Below are positions 33,027 through 41,848 of a stretch of 64,000 nucleotides of DNA, one piece after another; the first letter of the stretch is position 1, and the number at the start of each line of letters is the position of its first letter. The translations under genes were made by a program, and so were the position numbers. The notes beneath the pieces are model-generated. The model was not told the DNA's origin, did not search any database, and saw only the letters and a list, made by a program, of their open reading frames with translations. The stretch comes from Desulfosporosinus acididurans (GTDB lineage: Bacteria; Bacillota; Desulfitobacteriia; Desulfitobacteriales; Desulfitobacteriaceae). Where the stretch lies: contig NZ_LDZY01000005.1 of assembly GCF_001029285.1 (NCBI RefSeq), positions 1 through 64,000 on the forward strand, read 5' to 3'.

Positions 33027-33401
33027 TTAGTGACAGGTATGATTGTGTTCATGTCCGTGGTCATGTTGGCATACGGATCCGGTGCTTACAATTTTACCCT
33101 CCGCATAGGCTTGGGCAACATCTACAACTCTCCCTGAAGCTCCTGAGACGACTTCTAATCCTACAGCATTAAGGCCGTTGATCATTCCCCCGCCGATTCC
33201 GCCACAAACGAGAACGTCTACACCTTTGTTCTTAAACATATTGGCAAGTCCCTCATGCTGGTGCTGAAGACCTGTGGCACTGAGTTTTTCAACCAAGCGA
33301 GCGCTTTGCCCCTCAATTTCAAAGACTGTAAACCCTGCGGCCCGCCCAAAATGGGGATCTAAAACCTCACCATCAGTCGGAATAGCTATCTTTTTTGCCA
33401 T
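33027..33401 (-). CDS. NifX/NifB-C-type (dinitrogenase cofactor family) protein
   Basis: A 124-residue single NifX-like domain (KIAIPTDGEVLDPHFGRAAG, then VDVLVCGGIGGGMINGL) of the family that binds Fe-Mo or Fe-S precursors. A His-rich tail (CQHDHGHEHNHTCH) could bind metal. No nitrogenase genes are near, so a nitrogen-fixation role is unlikely. In sulfate reducers such proteins sit with Mrp ATPases and DUF134, as here. Confidence 0.82.
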   Translation of the reverse strand: MAKKIAIPTDGEVLDPHFGRAAGFTVFEIEGQSARLVEKLSATGLQHQHEGLANMFKNKGVDVLVCGGIGGGMINGLNAVGLEVVSGASGRVVDVAQAYAEGKIVSTGSVCQHDHGHEHNHTCH

Positions 33402-33430
33402 AAGAAAAACCCCCTTTAATTATTACCTTT

Positions 33431-33913
33431 TTAAGTTTCTTCACGCCAAGCACTGTCATCTTTCTTTCTTAAATGACTGTCGCAAGGACGTTTGATCCCG
33501 TTGTCTAAACGCATTTTCTCTAAGTTGCCACACTTCGGGCAGACTATTTCATAGCCATGCTTGCCACCGGCAGAACATGGCTTTTCCTCCCAGATATGTT
33601 GGCAATGAAGACATTCGAAAACCCTATTTTTTACAGTATAATTACCCCCTTGAATAATGATAGGCCTGCCTTCTAACAAGGCAGTGGCAATTTTCTCTCT
33701 AGCTGCTCCAAGAATTCGCTGAAACGTAGCTCTGGAAACTCCCATAGATGCTGCACATTCAATTTGATCCAGACCTAATTTGTCTTTGAGACGAACGGCT
33801 TCAAGTTCCTCAAGCTGGATTGATACCTCTGGCCAACGTGAATATCCTTGAGGAATAAACGTTTGGCAGACTATTGTTTCATCAATTCGGCCGCAACAAC
33901 GCCGTCTTGACAT
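33431..33913 (-). CDS. DUF134 DNA-binding-like protein
   Basis: About 160 residues. It starts MSRRRCCGRID, followed by the DUF134 helix-turn-helix (LEELEAVRLKDKLGLDQIEC, then AASMGVSRATFQRILGAAR). A C-terminal zinc ribbon carries CLHCQ and CPKCG. AAAGGAG before the ATG at 33913 sets the start; the ten upstream codons have no support. First gene of the DUF134-nifX-mrp cluster and a candidate regulator of it. Confidence 0.82.
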   Translation of the reverse strand: MSRRRCCGRIDETIVCQTFIPQGYSRWPEVSIQLEELEAVRLKDKLGLDQIECAASMGVSRATFQRILGAAREKIATALLEGRPIIIQGGNYTVKNRVFECLHCQHIWEEKPCSAGGKHGYEIVCPKCGNLEKMRLDNGIKRPCDSHLRKKDDSAWREET

Positions 33914-34001
33914 TGTATCAGCTCCTTTTGGGCATATGCTCAATTACAGTATAGCCACAATCATTGGAATAATCAAGTATTAGTGTTTAGCCTAAAAAAA
34001 T

Positions 34002-34033
34002 AAGCCACCGAAAGTCTTAAGCTTCCGGTGGCT
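34002..34033 (-). terminator. Terminator of the CsoR-like gene
   Basis: AGCCACCGGAAG-type arms (AGCCACCG...CGGTGGCT) with a following TTATTTTTTT on the minus strand. Confidence 0.7.
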
Positions 34034-34053
34034 GCAAAATTTGCTGGCGCAAA

Positions 34054-34332
34054 TTACTGATTCAATTTCATTAGAGTTTCAATGGCTTTACTTAAAACCT
34101 CTTGACGATTTTCTCCTTTATCGAGAGCTTCGACTAGGCAGGAATTAGCATAATGCTGAGCAACAATCACTGATACTTTCTGGACAGCCGAACGGATAGC
34201 AACGAGCTGCAATAGTATATCCTCACAGGGTTTATCTTCTTCAATCATCCGCTCAACCCCTGAAATATGACCCCGCACCGTTTTAAGTCGAGTAATAATT
34301 TTTTTGGTATCCGTTTGGTCCACATCTTTCAC
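34054..34332 (-). CDS. CsoR/CstR-family repressor, probably persulfide-sensing
   Basis: A 92-residue all-helical repressor of the CsoR/RcnR/FrmR family: RLKTVRGHISGVERMIEEDK, then PCEDILLQLVAIRSAVQKVS, then HYANSCLVEAL. Cysteines lie 29 residues apart, as in both CsoR and CstR. The copper-ligand His of CsoR (25 residues after the first Cys) is Tyr here, with a His one position earlier. That argues against a classic Cu(I) site and for a two-Cys sulfane-sulfur sensor. GC-tract palindromes upstream of the respiratory operon and at 19.6 kb are candidate operators. Confidence 0.82.
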   Translation of the reverse strand: MKDVDQTDTKKIITRLKTVRGHISGVERMIEEDKPCEDILLQLVAIRSAVQKVSVIVAQHYANSCLVEALDKGENRQEVLSKAIETLMKLNQ

Positions 34333-34387
34333 GGTAGTTTCTCCTCATTTCCTTCTCGTCATGAAATCTCCTAACAACTGCAGAAAA

Positions 34388-34966
34388 TTATGTACGGTAA
34401 AGTTTAATATATTTTTGATAACTTTTCAAGACACGGCCTACATAATCTCTGGTTTCCTTAAAGGGAATTTCTTCTTGCTGGACATTATTGGGATCGATCT
34501 GCCCGGATTCTATCCATTCCTGAACATGTCCTCTGCCACCGTTATAAGCGGCGATCACAAGAACAAGATTATTGGCAAAGACCTTCTCCAAGCTGGCTAG
34601 ATACCAAGTTCCATACTGAATATTTTTTTCCGGCTTAATAAGATCTTCATTGGAGTAACTTTTATCTCCTAAGCTTTCGGCGATTGATTGGGCAGTGCTG
34701 GGCATTAGCTGCATTAAGCCTACAGCGCCTTTATGAGATTGCGATTGAGGAAGAAACTTGCTTTCCTCCCTAATAATAGCAACTACGAGCAAAGGATCAA
34801 CACCATATTCAGCTGCGTATTTTTCCACAATTTTTTGATTCGGGTAGGGATAAAGAATTTTTTCAAATGACGGTATGTTCAATAGGCCATAGCCTATAAG
34901 GATTACGACTATTAAGACCAGAAGAAGCCTTTTGCTTGCTCTGATCCTTTCTTTCTTTTTAAACAT
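34388..34966 (-). CDS. Lytic transglycosylase (SLT domain)
   Basis: A 192-residue cell-wall enzyme with an N-terminal membrane anchor (LLLVLIVVILIGYGLL). The SLT domain has catalytic Glu in IIREESKFLPQS, then KGAVGLMQLMPSTAQSIAE and VIAAYNGGRGHVQEW. It cleaves peptidoglycan glycan strands with anhydro-sugar formation. It lies downstream of coaE, as in other Firmicutes. Confidence 0.9.
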   Translation of the reverse strand: MFKKKERIRASKRLLLVLIVVILIGYGLLNIPSFEKILYPYPNQKIVEKYAAEYGVDPLLVVAIIREESKFLPQSQSHKGAVGLMQLMPSTAQSIAESLGDKSYSNEDLIKPEKNIQYGTWYLASLEKVFANNLVLVIAAYNGGRGHVQEWIESGQIDPNNVQQEEIPFKETRDYVGRVLKSYQKYIKLYRT

Positions 34967-35008
34967 CGCATCTCCTCATCTCGATTAGGACTGTTATATG
35001 AATATATC

Positions 35009-35620
35009 CTAGTTTCCTCTTAAATATGTTTCTTTTGTTTCTTTCCAGGCTTCTCTGAGTTGTTCTATTGTTGCCTGGATAGTTCCAGAATTATCAATGA
35101 CAACGTGGGCTCGCCGGCGTTTTTCATCTAACGATCCCTGGGCAGAAATCCGGGCTTCTGCCTCACCAAGGCTCAAATTGTCTCGCTTAAGCACACGTTG
35201 AAGCTGTATATCCCGAGGTACCCAGACAACCCAAATTTGATCAACATGTTGATCAAATTCTGTTTCAAAAAGCAAAGGAACATCCCACACGCAGACCTTT
35301 GTCCCTAAATTTTCCAGTTTTTCTCGTTCACTCTTCATTTCTGCAAGTACTCGGGGGTGAACAAGTTTTTCAAGACTATTTCGAGCTTGTTGATCAGCAA
35401 ATACCAATTTCCCCAGTTTCCTGCGCTCAATTTTCCCTTGTTTCTCCGTGATTTCAGGGCCAAACGTTTCAACCAGCTGTGAAATTAAGTTAACATCCGA
35501 TTCCAACAAACGGTGTACGGTTTTATCCGCGTCAATGATCGAAACACCTTGGGTTTCAAACCAATGAGAAACTGTTGACTTTCCGCTGCCAATACCACCG
35601 GTCAAGCCGATTGTTAACAA
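35009..35620 (-). CDS. coaE: Dephospho-CoA kinase
   Basis: Last step of coenzyme A synthesis. P-loop GLTGGIGSGKSTVSHW, then IIDADKTVHRLL, KLVHPRVLAEM, VWDVPLLFET and a VDQIWVVWVPRDIQLQR lid. 203 residues. It follows ytaF by 11 bases; ytaF-coaE adjacency is conserved in Bacillus. Confidence 0.94.
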   Translation of the reverse strand: MLTIGLTGGIGSGKSTVSHWFETQGVSIIDADKTVHRLLESDVNLISQLVETFGPEITEKQGKIERRKLGKLVFADQQARNSLEKLVHPRVLAEMKSEREKLENLGTKVCVWDVPLLFETEFDQHVDQIWVVWVPRDIQLQRVLKRDNLSLGEAEARISAQGSLDEKRRRAHVVIDNSGTIQATIEQLREAWKETKETYLRGN

Positions 35621-35631
35621 AATAGCTCACC

Positions 35632-36291
35632 TCAAATCAATTTACCCAATCCGACTAGAATTAAAACAGTCCCCGGCAAAAATTCCGCTTTACTGATCCA
35701 ATTCTCGGGGACTTTACCGGCCATTTGCTGGCCTAAACATAACATAAAAATCTGGGTCAAAGCAACCACGCCAATGATAGACGCTGTCATTCCTGCCATT
35801 GCGGCTCCAATACCACTGGCAAAAGCATCCATAGCCAAGGCACTTCCCAGCAAAAAACTCTCTTTGAGACTGATCCCGCCTGACCCATCTACATCGGCGA
35901 TTTGCGGTGTCTTAAGTACTTGGATCACGAATCCTAGAAATTCTAATTGGAAGCGAAACTCTGGTTCTGCGGCAGGCTTTTCCTCAATAACAGCTATCGC
36001 TGGAACTGCCTCAGGCAATTGCTCATGATTACGATTGATTATTGCTCTGCCCAGTTGAAAAACTCCCAGAGTCAATAAAATCAGAGCCCCCAACAACCTT
36101 GCCGGAAAAAAGGTGAGCCAAAGTTTAACGATACTTCCAAAAAACATCGATATACCCATAGCAAAGACAGTACACATGGCTATAACGATTAATGAAGCAA
36201 ACGGTATGCGAATACGGCGCAGCCCGTATGCCAAACCAACCCCAAAGCCATCTAAGCTTAATGCTACAGCCATAAGTAAAGCTACTCCCAT
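35632..36291 (-). CDS. ytaF: Sporulation membrane protein YtaF
   Basis: A 219-residue six-helix membrane protein of the YtaF/MntP superfamily. The two halves share an Asp-containing helix (VALSLDGFGVGLAYG and SALAMDAFASGIGAA). The loop between them carries DVDGSGGISLKE, a canonical calcium EF-hand loop (D1, D3, S5, I8, E12). MntP proteins export Mn; YtaF itself is assigned to sporulation on the basis of family expression, with no transport substrate known. GGAGGG precedes the ATG. Confidence 0.85.
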   Translation of the reverse strand: MGVALLMAVALSLDGFGVGLAYGLRRIRIPFASLIVIAMCTVFAMGISMFFGSIVKLWLTFFPARLLGALILLTLGVFQLGRAIINRNHEQLPEAVPAIAVIEEKPAAEPEFRFQLEFLGFVIQVLKTPQIADVDGSGGISLKESFLLGSALAMDAFASGIGAAMAGMTASIIGVVALTQIFMLCLGQQMAGKVPENWISKAEFLPGTVLILVGLGKLI

Positions 36292-36354
36292 ATATGTATC
36301 CCTCCACCTTGCGACTTCAGGATAATATATGGGCAGAAGGGTTAATTGGTGAAA

Positions 36355-38196
36355 TCAATCGCTCCCTGCGATCCATTCCTCCAGTACACTATCCCGGTGT
36401 TTTTTCACCCTTTCATATTCCTCATGAAGGCTCATTGCTAATTCATAATTGTTGCCGGCGGAAGCAAGTTCACCTTCCAGCCTCCCAAGCGTTTCTTCTA
36501 ACTCTTCAATCTCTTTTTCTAAGTGTTTAAGACGCTTTTTTTCACGCGCAAGATTACGGTTTTCTTGCTGCTCTTGAGAGCCGGACTTAAGACTTTTTTC
36601 CTTTGGAGCAACGAAGGAGTCTTCTTCTTGTTTTGATTCCCGATAGTTTGTATAATCGCCCTCGAATATTCTCAAACCCTGAGGGGTTAATTCCGCAATC
36701 TTTTGGACCACCTTATCTAAAAAGTAACGGTCATGGGAAACGACAAGGACTGTTCCTTCATATTCCTGCAAAGCTTCTTCCAACAAACCTCGAGTATCCA
36801 TATCCAAGTGATTTGTTGGCTCGTCAAGCAACAACAAATTTCCTTGTTCCAGGAATAATTTACACAAGGCCAAGCGGCTTTTTTCACCCCCGCTTAGTAC
36901 AGCTGTAAACTTAAAAACATCGTCGTTTCTAAAACCATATCGAGCCAGAAGATTTCTAATTTCCGGGTCCTTTAAATTTGAGACAGTACGGATTTCGTCC
37001 ATTACAGTCCCGGCGTTGCCTAGGTTCTCGTGTTCTTGAGAATAGTAAGCCACTTTAACATTAGCCCCTAAGCGAATAGTTCCTTGATAGGGAATTTGGC
37101 GGAGAATTCCTTTCAAAAGCGAAGTTTTTCCCACTCCATTTTTACCCAATAAAGCAACTTTGTCCCCGCGCCGGAGATCCAATAAAACGTGCTGAAACAA
37201 CGTTCGATTCTCAAAACTAATCATAACATCTTCCAAAAGCAATACCCGATCCCCGCTGCGGTCTGCATTTCCCAGGGAAATTGAAAGTTTATGGTCTGAG
37301 CGCTCTACAGAGATAGGCTTTAGTTTATTCAGCTGACTTTCCCGTCCGCGGGCTTGCTTGGAATTAACTCCCGCTTTATTTCTGCGGACATATTCTTCAA
37401 GTTTAGCAATCTTTTTTTCCAACCGTTCTGCTTCGCGACTGATCGTTTTGCTTTCTATGGCACGCTGCAGTTCAAATTCGGAATAATTCCCGCTGTAACC
37501 CTTTAATTTACCATTTTCCAGGCATAAAACCTTAGAGACAGTACGATCCAAAAAATACCGATCATGGGAAACGATAAGAAGGGCCCCTGGATAATCTCGC
37601 AAGTACCCTTCCAGCCATTCTAAAGCCGCAACATCCAGATGATTTGTAGGTTCATCTAAAATCAAAAGTTCCGGAGAGCGAAGTAAGAGTTTAGACAAAG
37701 CTAATCTCGTTTTCTGTCCTCCGCTTAAGGACTGAACAAGGGTATTAGCTTCACCTTCGAGACCCAGCCCAGCCAAAATCCTCCGAATTAAGGCTTCTAA
37801 AGCATATCCGCCCTGACGTTCAAAACGTTCTGTCAGCATGGCGTATTGTTCCATGATTTTATCACTAGGGGTATGCGCCATTTTTTGTTCTAAATCCCGA
37901 AGTTGTTGCTGCATGGCGAGCAAATCAGCTCTTTCTTGGAGCATACACTGAAATACGTTCCCTTCCTCCTCGATAATGGGCATTTGAGGAAGGTAGCCAT
38001 AGGTGCCGAAAATTTGGCTCTCACCGCTTTCAAGACGAACTTCCCCCAAACACGCGCGAATCAATGTCGTTTTTCCTGCGCCATTGGGACCTACTAAAGC
38101 CGCCTTTTCTCCATTTTCCAGCGCAAAACTCACCTGTCTAAACAACGGATCTCCAGAAACATCAACACCGCAATCCCGGCAAAACAAAATACTCAT
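36355..38196 (-). CDS. ABC-F family ATPase
   Basis: Soluble tandem-ABC protein of 613 residues without membrane domains. First cassette: LVGPNGAGKTTLIR, LSGGQKTRLALSKLLL, ILDEPTNHLDVAALEWL. Second: LLGKNGVGKTSLLKG, LSGGEKSRLALCKLFL, LLDEPTNHLDMDTRGLL. A basic linker lies between the cassettes and a C-terminal coiled coil (EKKRLKHLEKEIEELEETLG). ABC-F proteins act on ribosomes, and some give antibiotic resistance. This one looks like the housekeeping YdiF/Uup-type, but the subgroup is not certain. Confidence 0.9.
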   Translation of the reverse strand: MSILFCRDCGVDVSGDPLFRQVSFALENGEKAALVGPNGAGKTTLIRACLGEVRLESGESQIFGTYGYLPQMPIIEEEGNVFQCMLQERADLLAMQQQLRDLEQKMAHTPSDKIMEQYAMLTERFERQGGYALEALIRRILAGLGLEGEANTLVQSLSGGQKTRLALSKLLLRSPELLILDEPTNHLDVAALEWLEGYLRDYPGALLIVSHDRYFLDRTVSKVLCLENGKLKGYSGNYSEFELQRAIESKTISREAERLEKKIAKLEEYVRRNKAGVNSKQARGRESQLNKLKPISVERSDHKLSISLGNADRSGDRVLLLEDVMISFENRTLFQHVLLDLRRGDKVALLGKNGVGKTSLLKGILRQIPYQGTIRLGANVKVAYYSQEHENLGNAGTVMDEIRTVSNLKDPEIRNLLARYGFRNDDVFKFTAVLSGGEKSRLALCKLFLEQGNLLLLDEPTNHLDMDTRGLLEEALQEYEGTVLVVSHDRYFLDKVVQKIAELTPQGLRIFEGDYTNYRESKQEEDSFVAPKEKSLKSGSQEQQENRNLAREKKRLKHLEKEIEELEETLGRLEGELASAGNNYELAMSLHEEYERVKKHRDSVLEEWIAGSD

Positions 38197-38221
38197 TTCT
38201 TAAATTGGCCCCTTTATCCAA

Positions 38222-38764
38222 TCACTGCAGCCTTGCATGATTCAAACTTTTGTAAGTCCTCTTTCCTTGTAGGACTGTGCTTTCAAAAAGAGTAACCTCT
38301 TTAACTTGAAATTCGCCTAATTTTTTGGTCATCAGGCTGCTTAAGTCAATTCGATTAAGATTTGGGCGAGATGCTAAGGTGATATGCGGTTTAAATTTTT
38401 TGCTTTCCAACGTAAAGCTTTTGTTGACGAGTAAAGCATGTATCCCCTCCCGCAATTGGTTCAACTCCATCAAGTTTCCGCCCACACCGGTCCAAAGAGT
38501 GTGTGGTCGTTTATATGAGGGAAAGACGCCCAAACCTCCAATATCTATTTTAAATGACTTACAGTTCTCAGCAGCTAAAGACATACTTTCGAAAATGACC
38601 GGTACTGCTTTAGGATCAAGTTCCCCTAAGAATTCCAAGGTTATGTGAAAATTATCTGTCGATTTCCAGGAACCATTGACTCCCAGTCCTCTAAGTTCTG
38701 ATTGGAACGAGAGCAGGAAATGTTTTAGTTCAGCCGGAATATCAATACCAATAAATAGTCTCAT
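38222..38764 (-). CDS. thpR: RNA 2',3'-cyclic phosphodiesterase
   Basis: 2H-phosphoesterase of 180 residues with two HxT motifs, HITLEFLGEL (about residue 41) and HITLASRPN (about residue 130). It starts RLFIGIDIPAELKHFLLSF. Formerly called 2'-5' RNA ligase (LigT); it hydrolyses 2',3'-cyclic phosphates. The cellular role in bacteria is unclear. Likely co-transcribed with scpAB downstream or the ABC-F gene. Confidence 0.9.
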   Translation of the reverse strand: MRLFIGIDIPAELKHFLLSFQSELRGLGVNGSWKSTDNFHITLEFLGELDPKAVPVIFESMSLAAENCKSFKIDIGGLGVFPSYKRPHTLWTGVGGNLMELNQLREGIHALLVNKSFTLESKKFKPHITLASRPNLNRIDLSSLMTKKLGEFQVKEVTLFESTVLQGKRTYKSLNHARLQ

Positions 38765-38814
38765 TCTTAGTTCTCCTAATTATTATGCCCGGTCAGTAAA
38801 AAACCTGCGCAACT

Positions 38815-39378
38815 TTATAGTTCAGCATCTATTTCAAGGGAACTTGCAGCTTCACCTTCACTCAGAGTAAACACTTCTAGATTGGGCAAATCATCGATTG
38901 AATGCAAACCAAAATGTAGGAGGAACTGTTCGGTAGTTCCATAAAGGATAGGACGTCCTGGACCATCTTTACGTCCAACTTCTTTGACTAGGCCTTTCTC
39001 AACTAAAGTACTTAAGGCTCGATCGGACTGAACCCCTCGAATGAAATCAACCTCCCCGCGAGTCACGGGCTGTTTGTAGGCAATAATCGAGAGAACTTCC
39101 AAGGCCGCATTCGATAAGGCTTGAGCCGGCTGTTTATATAGGGCTTCTATATAGCGGGCAACTTCCGGTTTCGTTGCCAATTTAAATCCACCCTCAATTT
39201 CTAAAAGCATTAAGCCGCACGCCTCAGCAGAATAACGGTTTCGCAGTTCATTCAGCAGTTCCTCAATCTTTGAATGATCTAACTCAAGAATTTCCTCCAG
39301 CAGATCAACGGTCAGCGGATTTTTAGCAACAAATAATAAGGCCTCTAAGGCAGCCGTTTCCGGTTCCCGAAACAGCAT
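38815..39378 (-). CDS. scpB: Segregation and condensation protein B
   Basis: Winged-helix partner of SMC-ScpA in chromosome condensation. About 187 residues: ETAALEALLFVAKNPLTVDL, then NAALEVLSIIAYKQPVTRGE, FIRGVQSDRALSTLVEKGLV and GRPILYGTT. GAAGAGGAG eight bases before the ATG at 39378 sets the start; the longer frame to 39408 overlaps scpA. It follows scpA directly. Confidence 0.93.
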   Translation of the reverse strand: MLFREPETAALEALLFVAKNPLTVDLLEEILELDHSKIEELLNELRNRYSAEACGLMLLEIEGGFKLATKPEVARYIEALYKQPAQALSNAALEVLSIIAYKQPVTRGEVDFIRGVQSDRALSTLVEKGLVKEVGRKDGPGRPILYGTTEQFLLHFGLHSIDDLPNLEVFTLSEGEAASSLEIDAEL

Positions 39379-39383
39379 TTTAT

Positions 39384-40151
39384 CTACTCCTCTTCTATGA
39401 ATTCCCATGCCTTTTCTGTCGGGAATAACATAATATCACTAAGGACCGCGGATTGTTCAGCACGAACTTTACCCGCTTTCAACAGTTCCAGTAATGCAAG
39501 AAAAGAAACGACAATTTCCATGCGCGATCTGCTGCGCAATAAGTGGGTAAAACGAAGGCCTTTGGGGTGGAGAAGCACTCGCCGCATCACGTCAGCAAGC
39601 ATAACCTCGATAGCAATTTCATCTGGCTCAACTTCCCGAATTTCTTCCCCTTTTTCAGCTCGCTCTATGACTTTACAAAAGGCCCGCCAAAGATCCTCGA
39701 AGAAAATTCCCTTGAGTGGATCCTCCGGCTGGACGTCTCCTAATAATTCCTCCACATCAATTTCTCGATCAAAGGAACGTCCTGAAGCAATTTCGATTTT
39801 TTCCAACATTTGGGCTGCCTGCTTATACGTTCTGTATGCCACAAGTCGTTCAGCTAATTCTTGGCGCAGATCTTCATCTTCAGCTTGATCTTGCCCATTC
39901 TTTACAGGCTTTGGCAAAAGTTCCCTTGACTTCATAAAGAGTAACTGAGCTGCCAGAACAAGGAACTCAGTTGTTACTTCCATATCTAAAGACTCCATTT
40001 CTCGGACTGCCTCGACAAACTGATCAGCAATGCGAGCAATAGGTATATCATAAATATCTACCTTTTCCTGCTGAATTAAGGTCAAGAGCAGATCCAAGGG
40101 ACCGTGATAAACGGGCAATTCTATTTGAGGACTGTTCTTACCACTTTCCAT
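39384..40151 (-). CDS. scpA: Segregation and condensation protein A
   Basis: Kleisin subunit of the SMC complex, 255 residues. The N-terminal YHGPLDLLLTLIQQEKVDIY and IPIARIADQFVEAV bind the SMC neck. EFLVLAAQLLFMKSRELLP follows, and the C-terminal winged helix (VSFLALLELLKAGKVRAEQ) binds the SMC head. Its start abuts the trpS stop. Confidence 0.94.
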   Translation of the reverse strand: MESGKNSPQIELPVYHGPLDLLLTLIQQEKVDIYDIPIARIADQFVEAVREMESLDMEVTTEFLVLAAQLLFMKSRELLPKPVKNGQDQAEDEDLRQELAERLVAYRTYKQAAQMLEKIEIASGRSFDREIDVEELLGDVQPEDPLKGIFFEDLWRAFCKVIERAEKGEEIREVEPDEIAIEVMLADVMRRVLLHPKGLRFTHLLRSRSRMEIVVSFLALLELLKAGKVRAEQSAVLSDIMLFPTEKAWEFIEEE

Positions 40152-41126
40152 TTACAGCCCCATGGCACTACGAACTTCTTTCATCGTCACTGCGGCCGCT
40201 TCATGAGCACGTAATGCGCCTTCTTCCAGGACCTTTTCCACCCGGCCCGGTTCCTCCCAATAGACACGACGCTCTCTAAAGGGGCTTAGTAACTTCTCCA
40301 AGTTCTCAGCTAAAAGACGTTTGCAGGCTACACACCCGATCTTTCCCGCCCGGCAATTTTCTGCGACTTCTGCTGCTTCCGGCGTGTAAATCTGATGAAA
40401 TTTATCGACGACACATACGTCCGGATGACCAGGGTCATCTTTACGAAGGCGTGCCGGGTCCGTAATCATTTGCTGAACCCGCGTCTTAATCTCTTCAGAA
40501 GAGGCTGTGAGGGAAATAGCATTATGGTAGCTTTTACTCATCTTGCGGCCATCTACACCTGGCAATAAGGGAACTTTGCCCACAAGAGCTTTCGGTTCAG
40601 GAAATACTGAACCATAAAGATAATTAAACCGACGAGCAATTTCCCGGCAAAGTTCAACATGAGGGAGCTGATCTTCCCCAACGGGCACAACACTTGCTTT
40701 GTAAACTAAGATATCTGCTGCCATTAGAAGAGGGTAGCCTAAGAATCCATAGGTCCCTAAATCTTTTCCTTGAATACTTAATTGTTGAATTTGATCTTTG
40801 TAGGTAGGGACACGCTCCAGCCAGGATAGAGGGGTGAACATCGATAAAAGCAAATGAAGCTCTGAGTGTTCTTTAACCTCAGACTGAATAAAAACGGCAC
40901 TTTTCTCAGGATCAATACCAACACTGAGCCAGTCCAGAGCAATGTCGCGGCGAAGGCGAGTGAAGTCTAATTTATCTTCATACCCCGAAGTTAAAGCATG
41001 AAGATCAACAACAGAAAAATAGCAATCATAATCTTTCTGCAGGGAAACCCAGTTTTGGATTACACTTAAGTGACCAATATGCAACGCCCCTGTCGGGCGC
41101 ATTCCACTCAATATTCTTCCTTTCAT
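40152..41126 (-). CDS. trpS: Tryptophanyl-tRNA synthetase
   Basis: Class I aminoacyl-tRNA synthetase of 324 residues. HIGH motif in MRPTGALHIGHLSVIQ and KMSKS in VDGRKMSKSYHNA. GEDQLPHVELCREIARRFN is the typical middle segment. First gene before scpA-scpB with no gap, so probably co-transcribed. No T-box was seen in the 43-base gap upstream. Confidence 0.95.
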   Translation of the reverse strand: MKGRILSGMRPTGALHIGHLSVIQNWVSLQKDYDCYFSVVDLHALTSGYEDKLDFTRLRRDIALDWLSVGIDPEKSAVFIQSEVKEHSELHLLLSMFTPLSWLERVPTYKDQIQQLSIQGKDLGTYGFLGYPLLMAADILVYKASVVPVGEDQLPHVELCREIARRFNYLYGSVFPEPKALVGKVPLLPGVDGRKMSKSYHNAISLTASSEEIKTRVQQMITDPARLRKDDPGHPDVCVVDKFHQIYTPEAAEVAENCRAGKIGCVACKRLLAENLEKLLSPFRERRVYWEEPGRVEKVLEEGALRAHEAAAVTMKEVRSAMGL

Positions 41127-41169
41127 ACCATTACACTCCTTTAGTAATCTCCGTAACCTTGCGAATACA

Positions 41170-41835
41170 TTAAATCAACCATAAATGGCCAAAAATAGGG
41201 GTTAAGATCATGGTAATAATCGTTTGGTATATTAAAACAATTCCATTCATTGCCGGGTATAAAACAATATTCAAAACATCCGTAAATAAGAGTATTACCA
41301 AAATAATCAGGCCATATTGTTCAAGTAAATAGAGATGTCGGGCCAGCCGTTCCGGTAAGATACCGGTAAGAATTGAAAATCCATCAAGCGGAGGTATTGG
41401 CAAGAGATTGAAGATCCCTAGACCCAAGTTCATAAAGACAATGGATTTTAACACCATTTGAATGTCATAGCTCCATTCTGTGCCATGAAGCCAGTGCATG
41501 CTGATATACCAAGTCAACAAGGCGAGAAAGGCAATAATCATATTCGCAGCCGGCCCCGCTAAGGCAACTAACATTCTTCCCCTGCGTTTATTGCCTTTAA
41601 AATAATGGGGGTTGATCATAACCGGCTTGGCCCAGCCAAATTGGTATAAAAGAGCCATCAAGGTTCCGAAAAGATCAAGATGTACCAGCGGATTCATAGT
41701 TAACCGCCCTTGGCTCTGAGGTGTGGGATCTCCAAGACGGTCTGCTACCCAGGCATGAGCATACTCATGAAAAGCAAACCCAATCATTAAGGCCGGAATA
41801 TTGGCTATGATTGTTGTTATATCAAATCCAAACAA
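41170..41835 (-). CDS. Site-2-type M50 membrane metalloprotease
   Basis: Intramembrane zinc protease of about 221 residues. HEYAH lies in GFAFHEYAHAWVADRLGDPT, followed by QGRLTMNPLVHLD and the second zinc-site motif NLLPIPPLDGFSIL. A TTG at 41835, seven bases after AGGAGG, is the likely start; the upstream codons overlap the preceding gene. It belongs to the Rip/YwhC-type family of short M50 proteases with unknown substrates. Confidence 0.88.
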   Translation of the reverse strand: MFGFDITTIIANIPALMIGFAFHEYAHAWVADRLGDPTPQSQGRLTMNPLVHLDLFGTLMALLYQFGWAKPVMINPHYFKGNKRRGRMLVALAGPAANMIIAFLALLTWYISMHWLHGTEWSYDIQMVLKSIVFMNLGLGIFNLLPIPPLDGFSILTGILPERLARHLYLLEQYGLIILVILLFTDVLNIVLYPAMNGIVLIYQTIITMILTPIFGHLWLI

Positions 41836-41848
41836 AGAATTACCTCCT

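Noticed and set aside
33027-33401. Nitrogen-fixation function for the NifX-like gene
   Set aside because: No nif structural or cofactor genes are nearby, and the family is common in non-diazotrophic anaerobes.
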